Source of the DNA: Planctomycetota bacterium
Lineage (GTDB): Bacteria > Planctomycetota > Phycisphaerae > Phycisphaerales > UBA1924
Direction of reading: 5' to 3'
Assembly (NCBI GenBank): GCA_033763975.1
Contig: JANRJM010000009.1
Location: 119,906-183,905, forward strand
DNA length: 64,000 bases
In this document: in pieces, positions 53,700 through 62,061 of the stretch
Layout of the letters: each line of letters opens with the position of its first letter
Numbering within the stretch: position 1 is the first letter of the stretch
Translations under genes and position numbers: made by a program
Notes under the pieces: generated by a model
Told to the model about the DNA's origin: nothing
The model's input: the letters and a program-made list of their open reading frames with translations, nothing else
Database searches by the model: none

Positions 53700-53795
53700 C
53701 GCTCGCGCGGCATCGCGGCAGCACGCCGACGCGACACCCTCGAAGAACGCCGCTGCTGCTGCTGCCAGAACTCGCGGGCCGGTGTCGCCGGATCG
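53700..53795 (+). pseudogene. RHS core remnant, copy 3
   Basis: About 60 bp match copies 1 and 2, including the exact 20-mer CACCCTCGAAGAACGCCGCT at 53735-53754. A GCT triplet expansion then replaces the TACCTC codons, and CAGAACTCGCGGGCCG follows. It is the most decayed copy and ends where the oppositely oriented efflux adaptor gene ends (53798), so no cassette gene follows it. Confidence 0.55.
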
Positions 53796-53797
53796 CC

Positions 53798-55177
53798 TCA
53801 GCCGGGCTCGCGGGCGGGCGCGGGCGAGGGGGCTGGCGTGGCGGCTGGCGTGTCGCGTGCGGCGTCGGAGGCGCGGTCGGCCACGCGGACGGGCTGCCCG
53901 GCGCGGAGGTTTCCGGGGCTGTGCACGACGGCGAGCACGCCGCCGAGGCCCGCGTCGCTTGCGCGATCGCCCAGCACCTCGCGCAGGCCGTCCCGGGCCG
54001 GGGCGAGCTCGACGCGGTGCTCGACGGCCTTGCCGTCACGCACGGAGTACACGCGCGTCACGCCGGCGAATGTAATAACGGCGTCGGCGGGCAGGTAGCG
54101 GACATCGGGCTCGACGCCGATCTCGATGATGGCGCGGGCGAAGCTGCCGGGCTTCAGCACCCCCTGCTCGTTGCGGGCCTCGATCTCGATCTCGAAGGCG
54201 CGGCTGTCGATGCTGACGGCGGGCGACACGCGGGTGACCGTGGCGCGGACGGGCTGCGCGGAGGCGTCGAGGTGGAGCGTCGTCGCGGCGCCGGGCGCGA
54301 TGCGGCCCGCGTAGCGCTCCGGGACGCGCCCGCGGAACTTCACGCGATCGGTCGCGACGATGCGGAAGAGCGCCTGGTTCGGCGCAACCATCTCGCCGAC
54401 GGAGGTGCGCCGCTCCGCGACGCGGTAGACGAGCGGCTTCTCGCGCGGGGCGATGACGCCCGTGTCCGCGAGGCGCTGCTGCGCGGTGCGGAGCGCGGAG
54501 GCCCGCACGCGCGCCTCGGCGATGAGCGATTCGACGTTCAGGCGCGCGACGGCGGCGGTCGTGGACGCGACCTGATGACGCGTGCGGATGTCGGCGAAGT
54601 CCTGCTCGCTGATGAGCGGCGGCGTGCGCTCGTACAAGCGCTGGGCCCGCTGGAGAAGCGCCTCGGCGTTGGCCTCTTCCGCGCGCGCACGGGCGACTTC
54701 GGGGAGTTCGGAGACGTCGACGTCACCTTCGGGGAGCGCCGGCAACCCGACCTTGGCGAGGGCCGCGGCGAGGGCGGCCTGCTGCTCGGCCACGGCGAGG
54801 GCGTAGTCGGTTTCATCGATGCGGGCGAGGATGGCGCCGGCCTCGAGGGCATCACCGAGGTCGGCGGAGATCTCGACGACGCGACCGGGCACCTTGGCCG
54901 CGACGAGCACGTCTTCCTCGGCGTACAGCGTGCCGGTGATGGTCACGCTGCGGATGGCGTCGCGCTCGACGATCGGCGCGAGCTGAACGGTGCGGACCTC
55001 TTCCGCGCGCGCGGCGGCGGGCGGCGCGGGCGAGCGATCACAGGACGCGAGCGCGGCGAGTGCGGCCAGCGCGGCCGCGAACACGCCGAGGACCGGCGTG
55101 CCCGCACGGGGTGCGTCAGGGCGAGGGGTCTGCAGGTCGGCGAACAACTTTCGAAGGCCTCCTGAGTTCCTGTACAT
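53798..55177 (-). CDS. RND efflux periplasmic adaptor (HlyD/AcrA family lipoprotein)
   Basis: 459-aa membrane-fusion protein linking an RND pump to an outer-membrane channel. The N-terminus is a lipoprotein signal ending LAALASCDRS. Halves of a lipoyl domain appear at GTLYAEEDVLVAAKVPGRVV and TGVIAPREKPLVYRVAERRT, flanking a long alpha-hairpin (EANAEALLQRAQRLYERTPP). Beta-barrel and membrane-proximal parts follow (FRIVATDRVKFRGRVPERYA, PGSFARAIIEIGVEP). The C-terminus is Ala/Pro-rich. It is transcribed divergently from tetR-tolC-RND across a short spacer with a candidate operator. ATG at 55177. The 3' end abuts RHS remnant copy 3. Confidence 0.88.
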   Translation of the reverse strand: MYRNSGGLRKLFADLQTPRPDAPRAGTPVLGVFAAALAALAALASCDRSPAPPAAARAEEVRTVQLAPIVERDAIRSVTITGTLYAEEDVLVAAKVPGRVVEISADLGDALEAGAILARIDETDYALAVAEQQAALAAALAKVGLPALPEGDVDVSELPEVARARAEEANAEALLQRAQRLYERTPPLISEQDFADIRTRHQVASTTAAVARLNVESLIAEARVRASALRTAQQRLADTGVIAPREKPLVYRVAERRTSVGEMVAPNQALFRIVATDRVKFRGRVPERYAGRIAPGAATTLHLDASAQPVRATVTRVSPAVSIDSRAFEIEIEARNEQGVLKPGSFARAIIEIGVEPDVRYLPADAVITFAGVTRVYSVRDGKAVEHRVELAPARDGLREVLGDRASDAGLGGVLAVVHSPGNLRAGQPVRVADRASDAARDTPAATPAPSPAPAREPG

Positions 55178-55206
55178 CCAACGTGCGAGAGTCGGCGTAC
55201 GACAAT

Positions 55207-55220
55207 ACTGACCGGCCAGT
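55207..55220. promoter_or_regulatory. Candidate TetR operator
   Basis: ACTGACCGGCCAGT, a palindrome matching in 6 of 7 pairs, centred in the 74-bp divergent spacer between the adaptor and TetR genes. TGACCGGYCA-type palindromes are typical binding sites of TetR-family efflux repressors, so both transcripts would be repressed from this one site. Confidence 0.6.
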
Positions 55221-55251
55221 TCTAGAGGTTCGCGGATTGAGGAAGTCCGGA

Positions 55252-55830
55252 TTGACCACACAGAAGCCGAACAAGCCGGATGTGATACTTGATGCGGCGG
55301 CGAGCCTGTTCGCGTCGAAGCCGTTCCATGAGGTGCGGCTGGAGGATATCGCGGCCACGGCGCACGTCGGCAAGGGCACGCTGTACTTGTACTGGGCGAG
55401 TAAGGAAGAGGTGTACCTGGCGGTGATTCGTCGGGGGTTCGCGGCGGTGAACGGCCGGCTGGACGCGGACCTTCGGGCGTGCGCGGATGATTGCTGGGCG
55501 CAGCTCGAAGCGATCGTGGGCGCGATCGTGGAGTTCGCGTTCGCGTATCCGGGCGTGTACCGGATCATGCGGAGCGGGGCGATGACGCCGGAGGACCCGG
55601 AGCTGCAGCAGACGCGACGGGCGCTGACGGATCGGATCGAGGCGTGCCTGCGCGAGGGGGTGCGGACGGGTCAGGTCCATGACGAGCACCCGGCGCTCAC
55701 GACGCAGTACCTGCTCAGTTTCGTGCGGGGCGTGATGCTGTACCCGCCGGCCGAGTTGACGCGGGAGATGCTCGTCGGGCACATGATGGGGCTGCTGCGT
55801 CGCGGGCTGCGCGCGGAGGTGACAGCGTGA
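55252..55830 (+). CDS. TetR-family transcriptional regulator of the efflux operon
   Basis: 192 aa. The N-terminal helix-turn-helix is PDVILDAAASLFASKPFHEV, RLEDIAATAHVGKGTLYLYW, SKEEVYLAVIRRG, the canonical TetR DNA-binding domain. The C-terminal helical ligand domain is unspecific (EAIVGAIVEFAFAYPGVYRI, LSFVRGVMLYPPAELTREML). TTG at 55252 is preferred as start because GAGGAAG lies 6 bases upstream and the protein then begins just before the helix-turn-helix; TTG at 55237 is an alternative. The stop overlaps tolC as GTGA, so the repressor is the first gene of the pump operon and probably autoregulated. Confidence 0.9.
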   Translation: MTTQKPNKPDVILDAAASLFASKPFHEVRLEDIAATAHVGKGTLYLYWASKEEVYLAVIRRGFAAVNGRLDADLRACADDCWAQLEAIVGAIVEFAFAYPGVYRIMRSGAMTPEDPELQQTRRALTDRIEACLREGVRTGQVHDEHPALTTQYLLSFVRGVMLYPPAELTREMLVGHMMGLLRRGLRAEVTA

Positions 55831-57266
55831 AGTGTCGCGCGGCGGCGTGCGGATCGCTGGTGCTGGCGGCGGGGCTGGCCGGCTGCGCCGCAACGCACCG
55901 GCACGACGCCGACGTCGAGTTGTACCGGCGCGTGAGCGACCCGCCCGGAGGCGTGCCGCTGCACGAGGCGGGCGCGGACCTCACGCTCGAGCACGCGCTG
56001 CGGCTGGCGAGCGCGCACAACGAGCAGCTCGCGCAGCAGGGCGAGCGGTACGTGCAGGCGCTCGCGGAGCGGCAGCGGCGTGCGGCGGCGCTCAAGCCCA
56101 CGTTCGATCTGGTCGGCGGTACGTCGCTCCGCGAGAACACGGGGGACGGCATTGTCCAGACGACAGTGGGGGCCACCGGGCAGTATCGGCTGCTCACCGG
56201 GCTGAGTGATCTTCGGAGCGTGGAGGCGTCCGAGGCGCGGGCGCGATCGAGCCGGTGGCTGATTCTTGATCTGCGCGAGACGCTGCTCCTGCAGACGGCG
56301 CGGGCGTACTACGAGGTGTTGCGGGCCGAGCGGCTCGGGGCGGTGCTGGAGTCATCGGTCGCGACGCAGATGGCGCGGCTGGAAGACGCGCGGGCGCGGA
56401 ACGAGGTGGGGTTCACCAGGCCCTTGGACGTGGCGCAGATCGAGGCGCAGGTGTCGCGGACGCGTGCGCAGTTGATCACGGCGCGCGGGAACGCGCTGGA
56501 CGCGCGGGCGACGCTGGCGCTGCTAACCAACGCCGACGTCGCGCGGTCGAGGCTGACCGACGAGTTCCGAGCGCCCGCCGACGCGCCGGCGCGCGACACG
56601 CTGCTGGCGCTCGCGCACGAGCATCGCCAGGACGTGCTGGCGGCCCGGGCGGAGGTCGACGCGGCACGCCGCGAGGTCGACGCGGCGATCGGGCAGTACG
56701 CGCCCACGCTGACGATCGATCTCGAGACCTTCGTGCTGCAGACGCCCGACGATTCGGCGTCGGCGATCGCGTCGTTCATCCAACTGCGCGTGCCGCTCTT
56801 CAGCGCGGGGCGGATCGAGGCGGATATCCGGGCGGCGTGGTCTGTGTTCCGCGAGGCGGTGCTGGAGCACCGTCTGCGCACGCGGGCCGCCGTCGCGGAC
56901 GTGGACAGCGCGCTCGCGCGGCTCGGCGCGTCGCGGGCGCGGCTGGAGGAGTTCCGCACGCAGGTGCGAGCCGCACGCGATGCGCTGACGCTCGCCGAGG
57001 CCTCGTACCAGGCGGGGCTGGGCACCAATCTGGAGCGGGTGACCGCGCAGGACGAACTGCTGAGCGCGGAGCTGGAAGAAGTGAGCGAGGGGTTCGAGCA
57101 CACGCTGCTCACGCTGGAACTTCGGCGGGCGTGCGGGCTGCTGGCAACCGAGCAGATCGGCTCGCCCAGGCCCCAGGCCGACGACGGTGAGGCCGAGGTG
57201 CCCGACGCGCCCGCGCTGGACAGACGCCGCGTGCCGCCCGCGCGCGAGGATGGGGGGCGGACGTGA
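55827..57266 (+). CDS. TolC-family outer-membrane efflux lipoprotein
   Basis: 479-aa outer-membrane channel component. A lipoprotein signal ends VLAAGLAGCAAT. Two outer-membrane-efflux repeats are visible (LTLEHALRLASAHNEQLAQQ ... RSVEASEARARSSRWLILDL, and DTLLALAHEHRQDVLAARAE ... LTLAEASYQAGLGTNLERVT), each with long amphipathic helices. The tail (last 40 residues) is acidic and Pro-rich. It starts at GTG 55827 overlapping the tetR stop and itself overlaps the RND gene as GTGA, so the three genes are translationally coupled. Confidence 0.9.
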   Translation: MKCRAAACGSLVLAAGLAGCAATHRHDADVELYRRVSDPPGGVPLHEAGADLTLEHALRLASAHNEQLAQQGERYVQALAERQRRAAALKPTFDLVGGTSLRENTGDGIVQTTVGATGQYRLLTGLSDLRSVEASEARARSSRWLILDLRETLLLQTARAYYEVLRAERLGAVLESSVATQMARLEDARARNEVGFTRPLDVAQIEAQVSRTRAQLITARGNALDARATLALLTNADVARSRLTDEFRAPADAPARDTLLALAHEHRQDVLAARAEVDAARREVDAAIGQYAPTLTIDLETFVLQTPDDSASAIASFIQLRVPLFSAGRIEADIRAAWSVFREAVLEHRLRTRAAVADVDSALARLGASRARLEEFRTQVRAARDALTLAEASYQAGLGTNLERVTAQDELLSAELEEVSEGFEHTLLTLELRRACGLLATEQIGSPRPQADDGEAEVPDAPALDRRRVPPAREDGGRT

Positions 57267-60200
57267 AGTCACTCGCGGAGGTCTCGATCCGTCGCCCGGT
57301 GTTCGCGGTGATGCTGATCGCGGCGATGGTGGTGGTGGGGAGCGTGGCGTTCCGCGACCTGGGGGTGGACCGTCTGCCGTCGGTGGACCTGCCGACGGTG
57401 AACGTGCGTACGACGCTGCCCGGCGCGTCGCCCGAGGAAGTGGAATCGCAAGTCTCGCGGGTGATCGAGGAGGCGGTGAACACGATCGAGGGGATCGAGG
57501 AGCTGCGATCGATCTCCGGGCAGGGGTCGTCGATCGTGCTGGCGACGTTCAGCCTGGACCGCGACATCGAGGCCGCGGCCCAGGACGTGCGCGACCGTGT
57601 CGCGTCGGTGGCGCGCCGGCTGCCGGAGGACGCCGAGCCCCCGGTGGTGTCGAAGTTCGACAACGACTCGTCGCCGGTGCTGACGGTGGCGCTGAGCGGG
57701 GAGATGAGCATCCGCGAGCTGACGGAGGTGGCGGACAAGGTGCTGCGCCCGCGGATCGAGCGGTCGGAGGGCGTGGGGCAGGTGACGATCGTCGGCGGGC
57801 TGGAGCGGACGATCAACGTGGACGTGGACGCGGAGAAGCTCGCGGCGCACGGGATCCCGATCACGGCGGTGCGCGACGCGCTCGAGCGGCAGAACGCGGA
57901 CGTGCCCGGGGGGAACGTCACCGGCGCGCAGCGCGAGCAGGTGCTGCGCACCATGGGACGCCTGGAATCGGCCGAGGCGTTCGGGAACGTCATCGTCGCG
58001 GTCGTGAACGGCGCGCCCGTGCGCGTGCGCGACATCGGCGCGGCGGAGGATGGCACGCGCGAGCAGCGGTCGAGCACGCGGCTCAACGGGGTGCCCGCCG
58101 TGTCGATCGAGGTGCGTCGCCAGTCGGGCGCGAACAGCGTGGCGGTGATCGAGGGGGTGAAGGAAGAACTGGCGCAGGTGCGCGACGCCTTGCCCGCGGG
58201 CGTGTCGCTGGAGCTGATCCGCGACCAGTCGCGGTACATCTACGCCGCCCTGCACGAGATCGAGGTGCACCTGGTGCTGGGCTCGGTGCTCGCGACGCTG
58301 GTGGTGCTGGCGTTCATGCGCTCGTGGCGCTCGACGATCATCGCGGGCATCGCGATCCCGACGTCGGTGATCTCGACGTTCGCGATGATGTGGGCGCTGG
58401 ATTTCACGCTGAACAGCGTGACGATGCTGGCGCTCGTGCTCATGGTGGGCATCGTGATCGACGACGCCATCGTGGTGCTCGAGAACATCTACAAGCTGGT
58501 GGAGGAGGAGCGTCTGTCCCCGGTCGAGGCGGCGCTGCGGGGCACGCGGGAGATCGCACTCGCCGTGCTCGCGACGACGCTCTCGCTCGTCGTGATCTTC
58601 GTGCCCGTCTCGTTCATGTCGTCGATCTCGGGGCGCTTCCTGTACCAGTTCGGCGTGACGGCGGCGGTCGCGGTGCTCGTGAGCCTGCTGGTGTCGTTCA
58701 CGCTGACCCCGATGATGGCGTCGCGCATGCTGAAGCCGGCGAAGCCCGGCACGGACGAGTCGCACGCGGCCTCGCGGGGCGGGTTCTACGGCTTCATCGA
58801 CCGCGCGTACGCCCGGGCGCTGCGGTTGTGCGTCCGCTTCCGGCACGCGACGGCGGTGCTCGCGCTGCTCATCGCGGCGTCGGGCGTGCCCCTGTACGGG
58901 CTGCTCAAGCAGGACTACCTGCCGAGCAACGTGGACGAGGCGGAGTTCAGCATCAACGTCAGCGGGCCCGAGGGCGTGTCGTTCGAGGCCTTCGACGACG
59001 CAATGCGCGAGGTCGAGGCGCGCGTGCGCAGCCACCCGGCGGTGGTCACGACGATGTCGTCCTCCGGGGGGTCGTTCCTGGGGCAGGTGAATCGCGGCGA
59101 CGTGTACGTTCGCATCCGCCCGCACGAGGAGCGGCTGTTCTCGCTCGGGCGCCTGTGGCGAGAAACACTGCGAGGACGCCCGCTGGACGCGTTCCGGGGG
59201 AACTACACGCAGTCCGACGTGATGCAGGATCTTCGCCGGCGGCTGCGCGACCTGCCCGACCTCCGCGCGAGCGTGCGCCCGTTCGCCGCGTTCAACATCG
59301 GTGGCGGCAACTTCGACATCGACATCGCCATCCGCGGGCCCGAGCTGGAGCGTCTCGCCGAGTACACCGAGGCGCTGCGCGTGCGGGCGCGCGAGATCGG
59401 GGGCATGCCCGACGCCGACACGACGCTGAAGCTCGACACGCCCGAGCTGCGGGTGCAACTGGACCGTGATCGAGCGGCGGACCTGGGCGTTTCGCCGCGC
59501 GACCTCGGCACGGCCCTGCGCCTGCTCGTGGGCGGCGACGACGAGGTCACGCGCTTCCGCGACGAGAGCGTGAACGAGGAGTACGACGTGCAACTCCGCC
59601 TGGCGCGTGGGGATCGCGCGGACCCGGGCGACCTGCCCCGCCTGCTCGTGCCCGCGGCGAACGTGCCGGGCGGGGTGGTGGAGCTGCGCTCGCTGGCCTC
59701 GCTCGAGCCCGCGCAGGCGGCGGCGCGCATCGACCGGCTTGACCGGGTGCGGGCCGCGAACGTGCGATCGTCGGTGGGCCCGGGCTTTGCGCTGGCGGAC
59801 CGGCTGGCGGCGCTGCGCGCCGAGATCGCGGCGTTGAACATGCCGCCGGACTACACGGTGCGGATCCTGGGGCGCGGGCGCGAGCTGGAGCGGACGTTCC
59901 GCGAGTTTCTGATCGCGTTCGCGCTCTCGATCGTGTTCATGTACATGATCCTGGCGTCGAACTACGAGAGCTACCTGCACCCGTTCACGATCCTGCTGTC
60001 GATCCCGCTGTCCGTGCCCTTCGCGTTCGTCTCGCTGTGGGCCATGGGCGAGTCGCTGAATCTCTACTCGGCGCTGGGGATCCTCGTGCTGTTCGGCATC
60101 GTGAAGAAGAACTCGATTCTGCAGGTGGATCACATCAACGCGTTGCATTCGCAGGGTGTGCCGATCGAAGAGGCCGTGCTGCGGGGCAGCCGTGATCGCC

Positions 60201-60433
60201 TGCGCCCGATCCTGATGACAACGCTCGCGCTGGTCGGCGGGATGCTCCCGCTGGCGCTGGGGACGGGTCCGGGCGCGGAAGAGCGTCGGGCGATCGCGGT
60301 CGTGGTCATCGGCGGGCAGATGCTCTCGCTGGCGATCACGCTGCTCGTGACGCCCGTGGCGCACCTGCTGCTGCACCGCGCGTTCGCGCGACGGCCGCGG
60401 GTGCTCGTGCCGACGGAGCGCGCCGCGGCGTGA
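57263..60433 (+). CDS. RND (HAE1/AcrB-family) efflux pump
   Basis: 1056-aa proton-driven inner-membrane pump of the tripartite system. The N-terminus is SLAEVSIRRPVFAVMLIAAM. Helix 4 carries the proton-relay pair in MLALVLMVGIVIDDAIVVLE. The porter domains, the GVSLELIRDQSRYIYAALHE linker and the second half FREFLIAFALSIVFMYMILA, YSALGILVLFGIVKKNSILQ follow the AcrB layout, and the length is normal. It may export hydrophobic compounds; the substrate cannot be predicted. The GTG start overlaps the tolC stop by four bases. It ends 120 bp before the convergent porin gene. Confidence 0.95.
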   Translation: MKSLAEVSIRRPVFAVMLIAAMVVVGSVAFRDLGVDRLPSVDLPTVNVRTTLPGASPEEVESQVSRVIEEAVNTIEGIEELRSISGQGSSIVLATFSLDRDIEAAAQDVRDRVASVARRLPEDAEPPVVSKFDNDSSPVLTVALSGEMSIRELTEVADKVLRPRIERSEGVGQVTIVGGLERTINVDVDAEKLAAHGIPITAVRDALERQNADVPGGNVTGAQREQVLRTMGRLESAEAFGNVIVAVVNGAPVRVRDIGAAEDGTREQRSSTRLNGVPAVSIEVRRQSGANSVAVIEGVKEELAQVRDALPAGVSLELIRDQSRYIYAALHEIEVHLVLGSVLATLVVLAFMRSWRSTIIAGIAIPTSVISTFAMMWALDFTLNSVTMLALVLMVGIVIDDAIVVLENIYKLVEEERLSPVEAALRGTREIALAVLATTLSLVVIFVPVSFMSSISGRFLYQFGVTAAVAVLVSLLVSFTLTPMMASRMLKPAKPGTDESHAASRGGFYGFIDRAYARALRLCVRFRHATAVLALLIAASGVPLYGLLKQDYLPSNVDEAEFSINVSGPEGVSFEAFDDAMREVEARVRSHPAVVTTMSSSGGSFLGQVNRGDVYVRIRPHEERLFSLGRLWRETLRGRPLDAFRGNYTQSDVMQDLRRRLRDLPDLRASVRPFAAFNIGGGNFDIDIAIRGPELERLAEYTEALRVRAREIGGMPDADTTLKLDTPELRVQLDRDRAADLGVSPRDLGTALRLLVGGDDEVTRFRDESVNEEYDVQLRLARGDRADPGDLPRLLVPAANVPGGVVELRSLASLEPAQAAARIDRLDRVRAANVRSSVGPGFALADRLAALRAEIAALNMPPDYTVRILGRGRELERTFREFLIAFALSIVFMYMILASNYESYLHPFTILLSIPLSVPFAFVSLWAMGESLNLYSALGILVLFGIVKKNSILQVDHINALHSQGVPIEEAVLRGSRDRLRPILMTTLALVGGMLPLALGTGPGAEERRAIAVVVIGGQMLSLAITLLVTPVAHLLLHRAFARRPRVLVPTERAAA

Positions 60434-60473
60434 GGCGGCGCGGCGTCGATCGGCCACGGCCGGCGGTCGCTCA

Positions 60474-60491
60474 GCGCCCGCCCGCGGGCGC
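60474..60491. terminator. GC-rich hairpin between convergent genes
   Basis: GCGCCCG / CGGGCGC, a 7-bp stem with a 4-base loop, 40 bp after the RND stop and 60 bp after the convergent porin stop. It has no T-tract, so at best it is an atypical or bidirectional terminator. Confidence 0.3.
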
Positions 60492-60552
60492 GAGCGAGAG
60501 TGCGGCGGTGCTCCCTCCATCCCCCCGGGCCGACGGGCGGGCGACGACCCGC

Positions 60553-62061
60553 TCAGAACTTGGCGGTGAACCAGACGCCGAAATAGTCCACATCGCGCCC
60601 GCCGGCGTCCCGGACGACCTCGCCCTTGAAGAAGTGCGCGTAGCTCGCCGAAAGGGTCAGGTTCCGGTTGATGGCCCAATCGGCCACCAGCGACAAAGTG
60701 CTGCCCACGAACCGGCCGTCCGATGCCGTCGCCGGGATTACCAGCCCGACGGGGGAGAACACGGCGTCGTCGGTGCTGTACCTGAAGAAGACGTCCCACC
60801 CCGCAGTCACGGTGACTGAATCGAGCGGGCGCACGGTGAGCGTCGGGTGGATGTCGAAGAAGTTGAAGGGGGCGAGCAGGTTCGCGTCGCTGAAGTAGTT
60901 GTTCCGGGGGAAGAGCGGGTTGAACGTCGCGAGGCGATCATCGCCCGGGTCGTCGTCGCCGCTGGCGACGTTGAGCTTGAGGCCCAGTCGGGGCTTCCAG
61001 GCGGCGTTCTCGAACGTGTACCCGGTGTTGCTGGCGACGGTCCATGCGAGGATGTCCTGCGAAGAGCCCGCGAGGTCGAAATCGCCGAACTGGACGACGG
61101 CTTCGGTGTCGTGGTCCCAGCCGCGGGCGCGCCCCCACAGGCGCGCGCCGAAGGAGTGGCGCAGTTCCTCGCCGACGCCGCTCTGGAAACGGGTGTTCTC
61201 GCGATGCAGGCCGAGGTAGTAGACGTCCAGCCCCCGGCGTGATTCAGGGCCGAGCGGGATCGCGGAGTAGAGGCCCCAGAAAGTCGAGTTGTCGTCCTGG
61301 CCGTCGTTGAACAGCCCGATCTTGTGGTCGGTGGGGCGGACGAGGAAGGCGTCGAAGGTCAGGCGCTGGGTGTGCAGCGTGGCCCGGACGCCGTCGAACG
61401 CAAGCCGCGCGTTCGTGGGCTCTCGTGAGGTGACCAGCCGGTACGACCCGAAGCCCATCTCTTGACGGCCGGCGCGGAGCGCGAAGGACGTGTCTCCCGT
61501 GGCGACGGCGGCGGGGCGCGTGTCGCCCAGGATGACCTCGCCGAACGCCTGCTGCACGTCGAGCGCGTTGTCCTGGTTGCCGGGCTTGGAGAACTCTTCA
61601 CCCGCCACGAGCCCGGAGAGGAGTTGGACAAAGGCGCGCCCGTGCAGCCCGTCACGCTCGCCGACGCGCAGGTCGGAATGAAGCAGGAACCGCTGTAGAA
61701 AGAAGTCGTCGTGCCCGGGCGCACGCAGGCCGAAGAACGGGGCGGAGGAATACTCGTAGCGCGAGCGTGCTTCGCCGCCGAGAGAGAGGGTGATGTCGCC
61801 GGAGTCGTCGAGGGGGATGTACTTGAGGCTGTCGAGGGGCGAGGTCCGCCGGGCGGGGTCGGCGAGGTACGAGTAGTCCTCGTCGTACCGGAAGAGCCTG
61901 AAAGGCGGGGGCTTGGGCGGGGGGGCGGGCTGGGACGGCGCGGACGCCGCAGCAGCGGGAGACTGGGCTCGGGCGCGCGGGGCCGCCGCGTGCTGCGAGA
62001 GGGCGAAGGCGGCCGCGAAGCAGAGCGCGAGCCGGGCGTTGGTGTGGGTGGCGTAGAACAT
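60553..62061 (-). CDS. Alginate-export-domain outer-membrane porin
   Basis: 502-aa barrel. Signal ARLALCFAAAFALSQHAAA, then a Pro/Ala-rich spacer. The barrel begins with SLGGEARSRYEYSSAPFFGL, the usual opening of alginate-export (AlgE-like) porins, and continues with FFLQRFLLHSDLRVGERDGL, RAGRQEMGFGSYRLVTSREP, and WGLYSAIPLGPESRRGLDVY. It ends DYFGVWFTAKF with a C-terminal Phe. The family passes anionic polymers or acts in unknown uptake. The ATG at 62061 overlaps the stop of the amidohydrolase gene by one base (TGATG), so the two form an operon. Confidence 0.83.
   Translation of the reverse strand: MFYATHTNARLALCFAAAFALSQHAAAPRARAQSPAAAASAPSQPAPPPKPPPFRLFRYDEDYSYLADPARRTSPLDSLKYIPLDDSGDITLSLGGEARSRYEYSSAPFFGLRAPGHDDFFLQRFLLHSDLRVGERDGLHGRAFVQLLSGLVAGEEFSKPGNQDNALDVQQAFGEVILGDTRPAAVATGDTSFALRAGRQEMGFGSYRLVTSREPTNARLAFDGVRATLHTQRLTFDAFLVRPTDHKIGLFNDGQDDNSTFWGLYSAIPLGPESRRGLDVYYLGLHRENTRFQSGVGEELRHSFGARLWGRARGWDHDTEAVVQFGDFDLAGSSQDILAWTVASNTGYTFENAAWKPRLGLKLNVASGDDDPGDDRLATFNPLFPRNNYFSDANLLAPFNFFDIHPTLTVRPLDSVTVTAGWDVFFRYSTDDAVFSPVGLVIPATASDGRFVGSTLSLVADWAINRNLTLSASYAHFFKGEVVRDAGGRDVDYFGVWFTAKF

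Noticed and set aside
52051..53792. Insertion sequence or transposase explaining the RHS fragment copies
   Set aside because: No transposase-like frame, terminal inverted repeats or target duplications were seen around the copies.
57269..60799. Long minus-strand open frame opposite the RND pump
   Set aside because: Composition is His/Arg/Gln-rich and there is no family motif; the RND gene on the plus strand accounts for the region.
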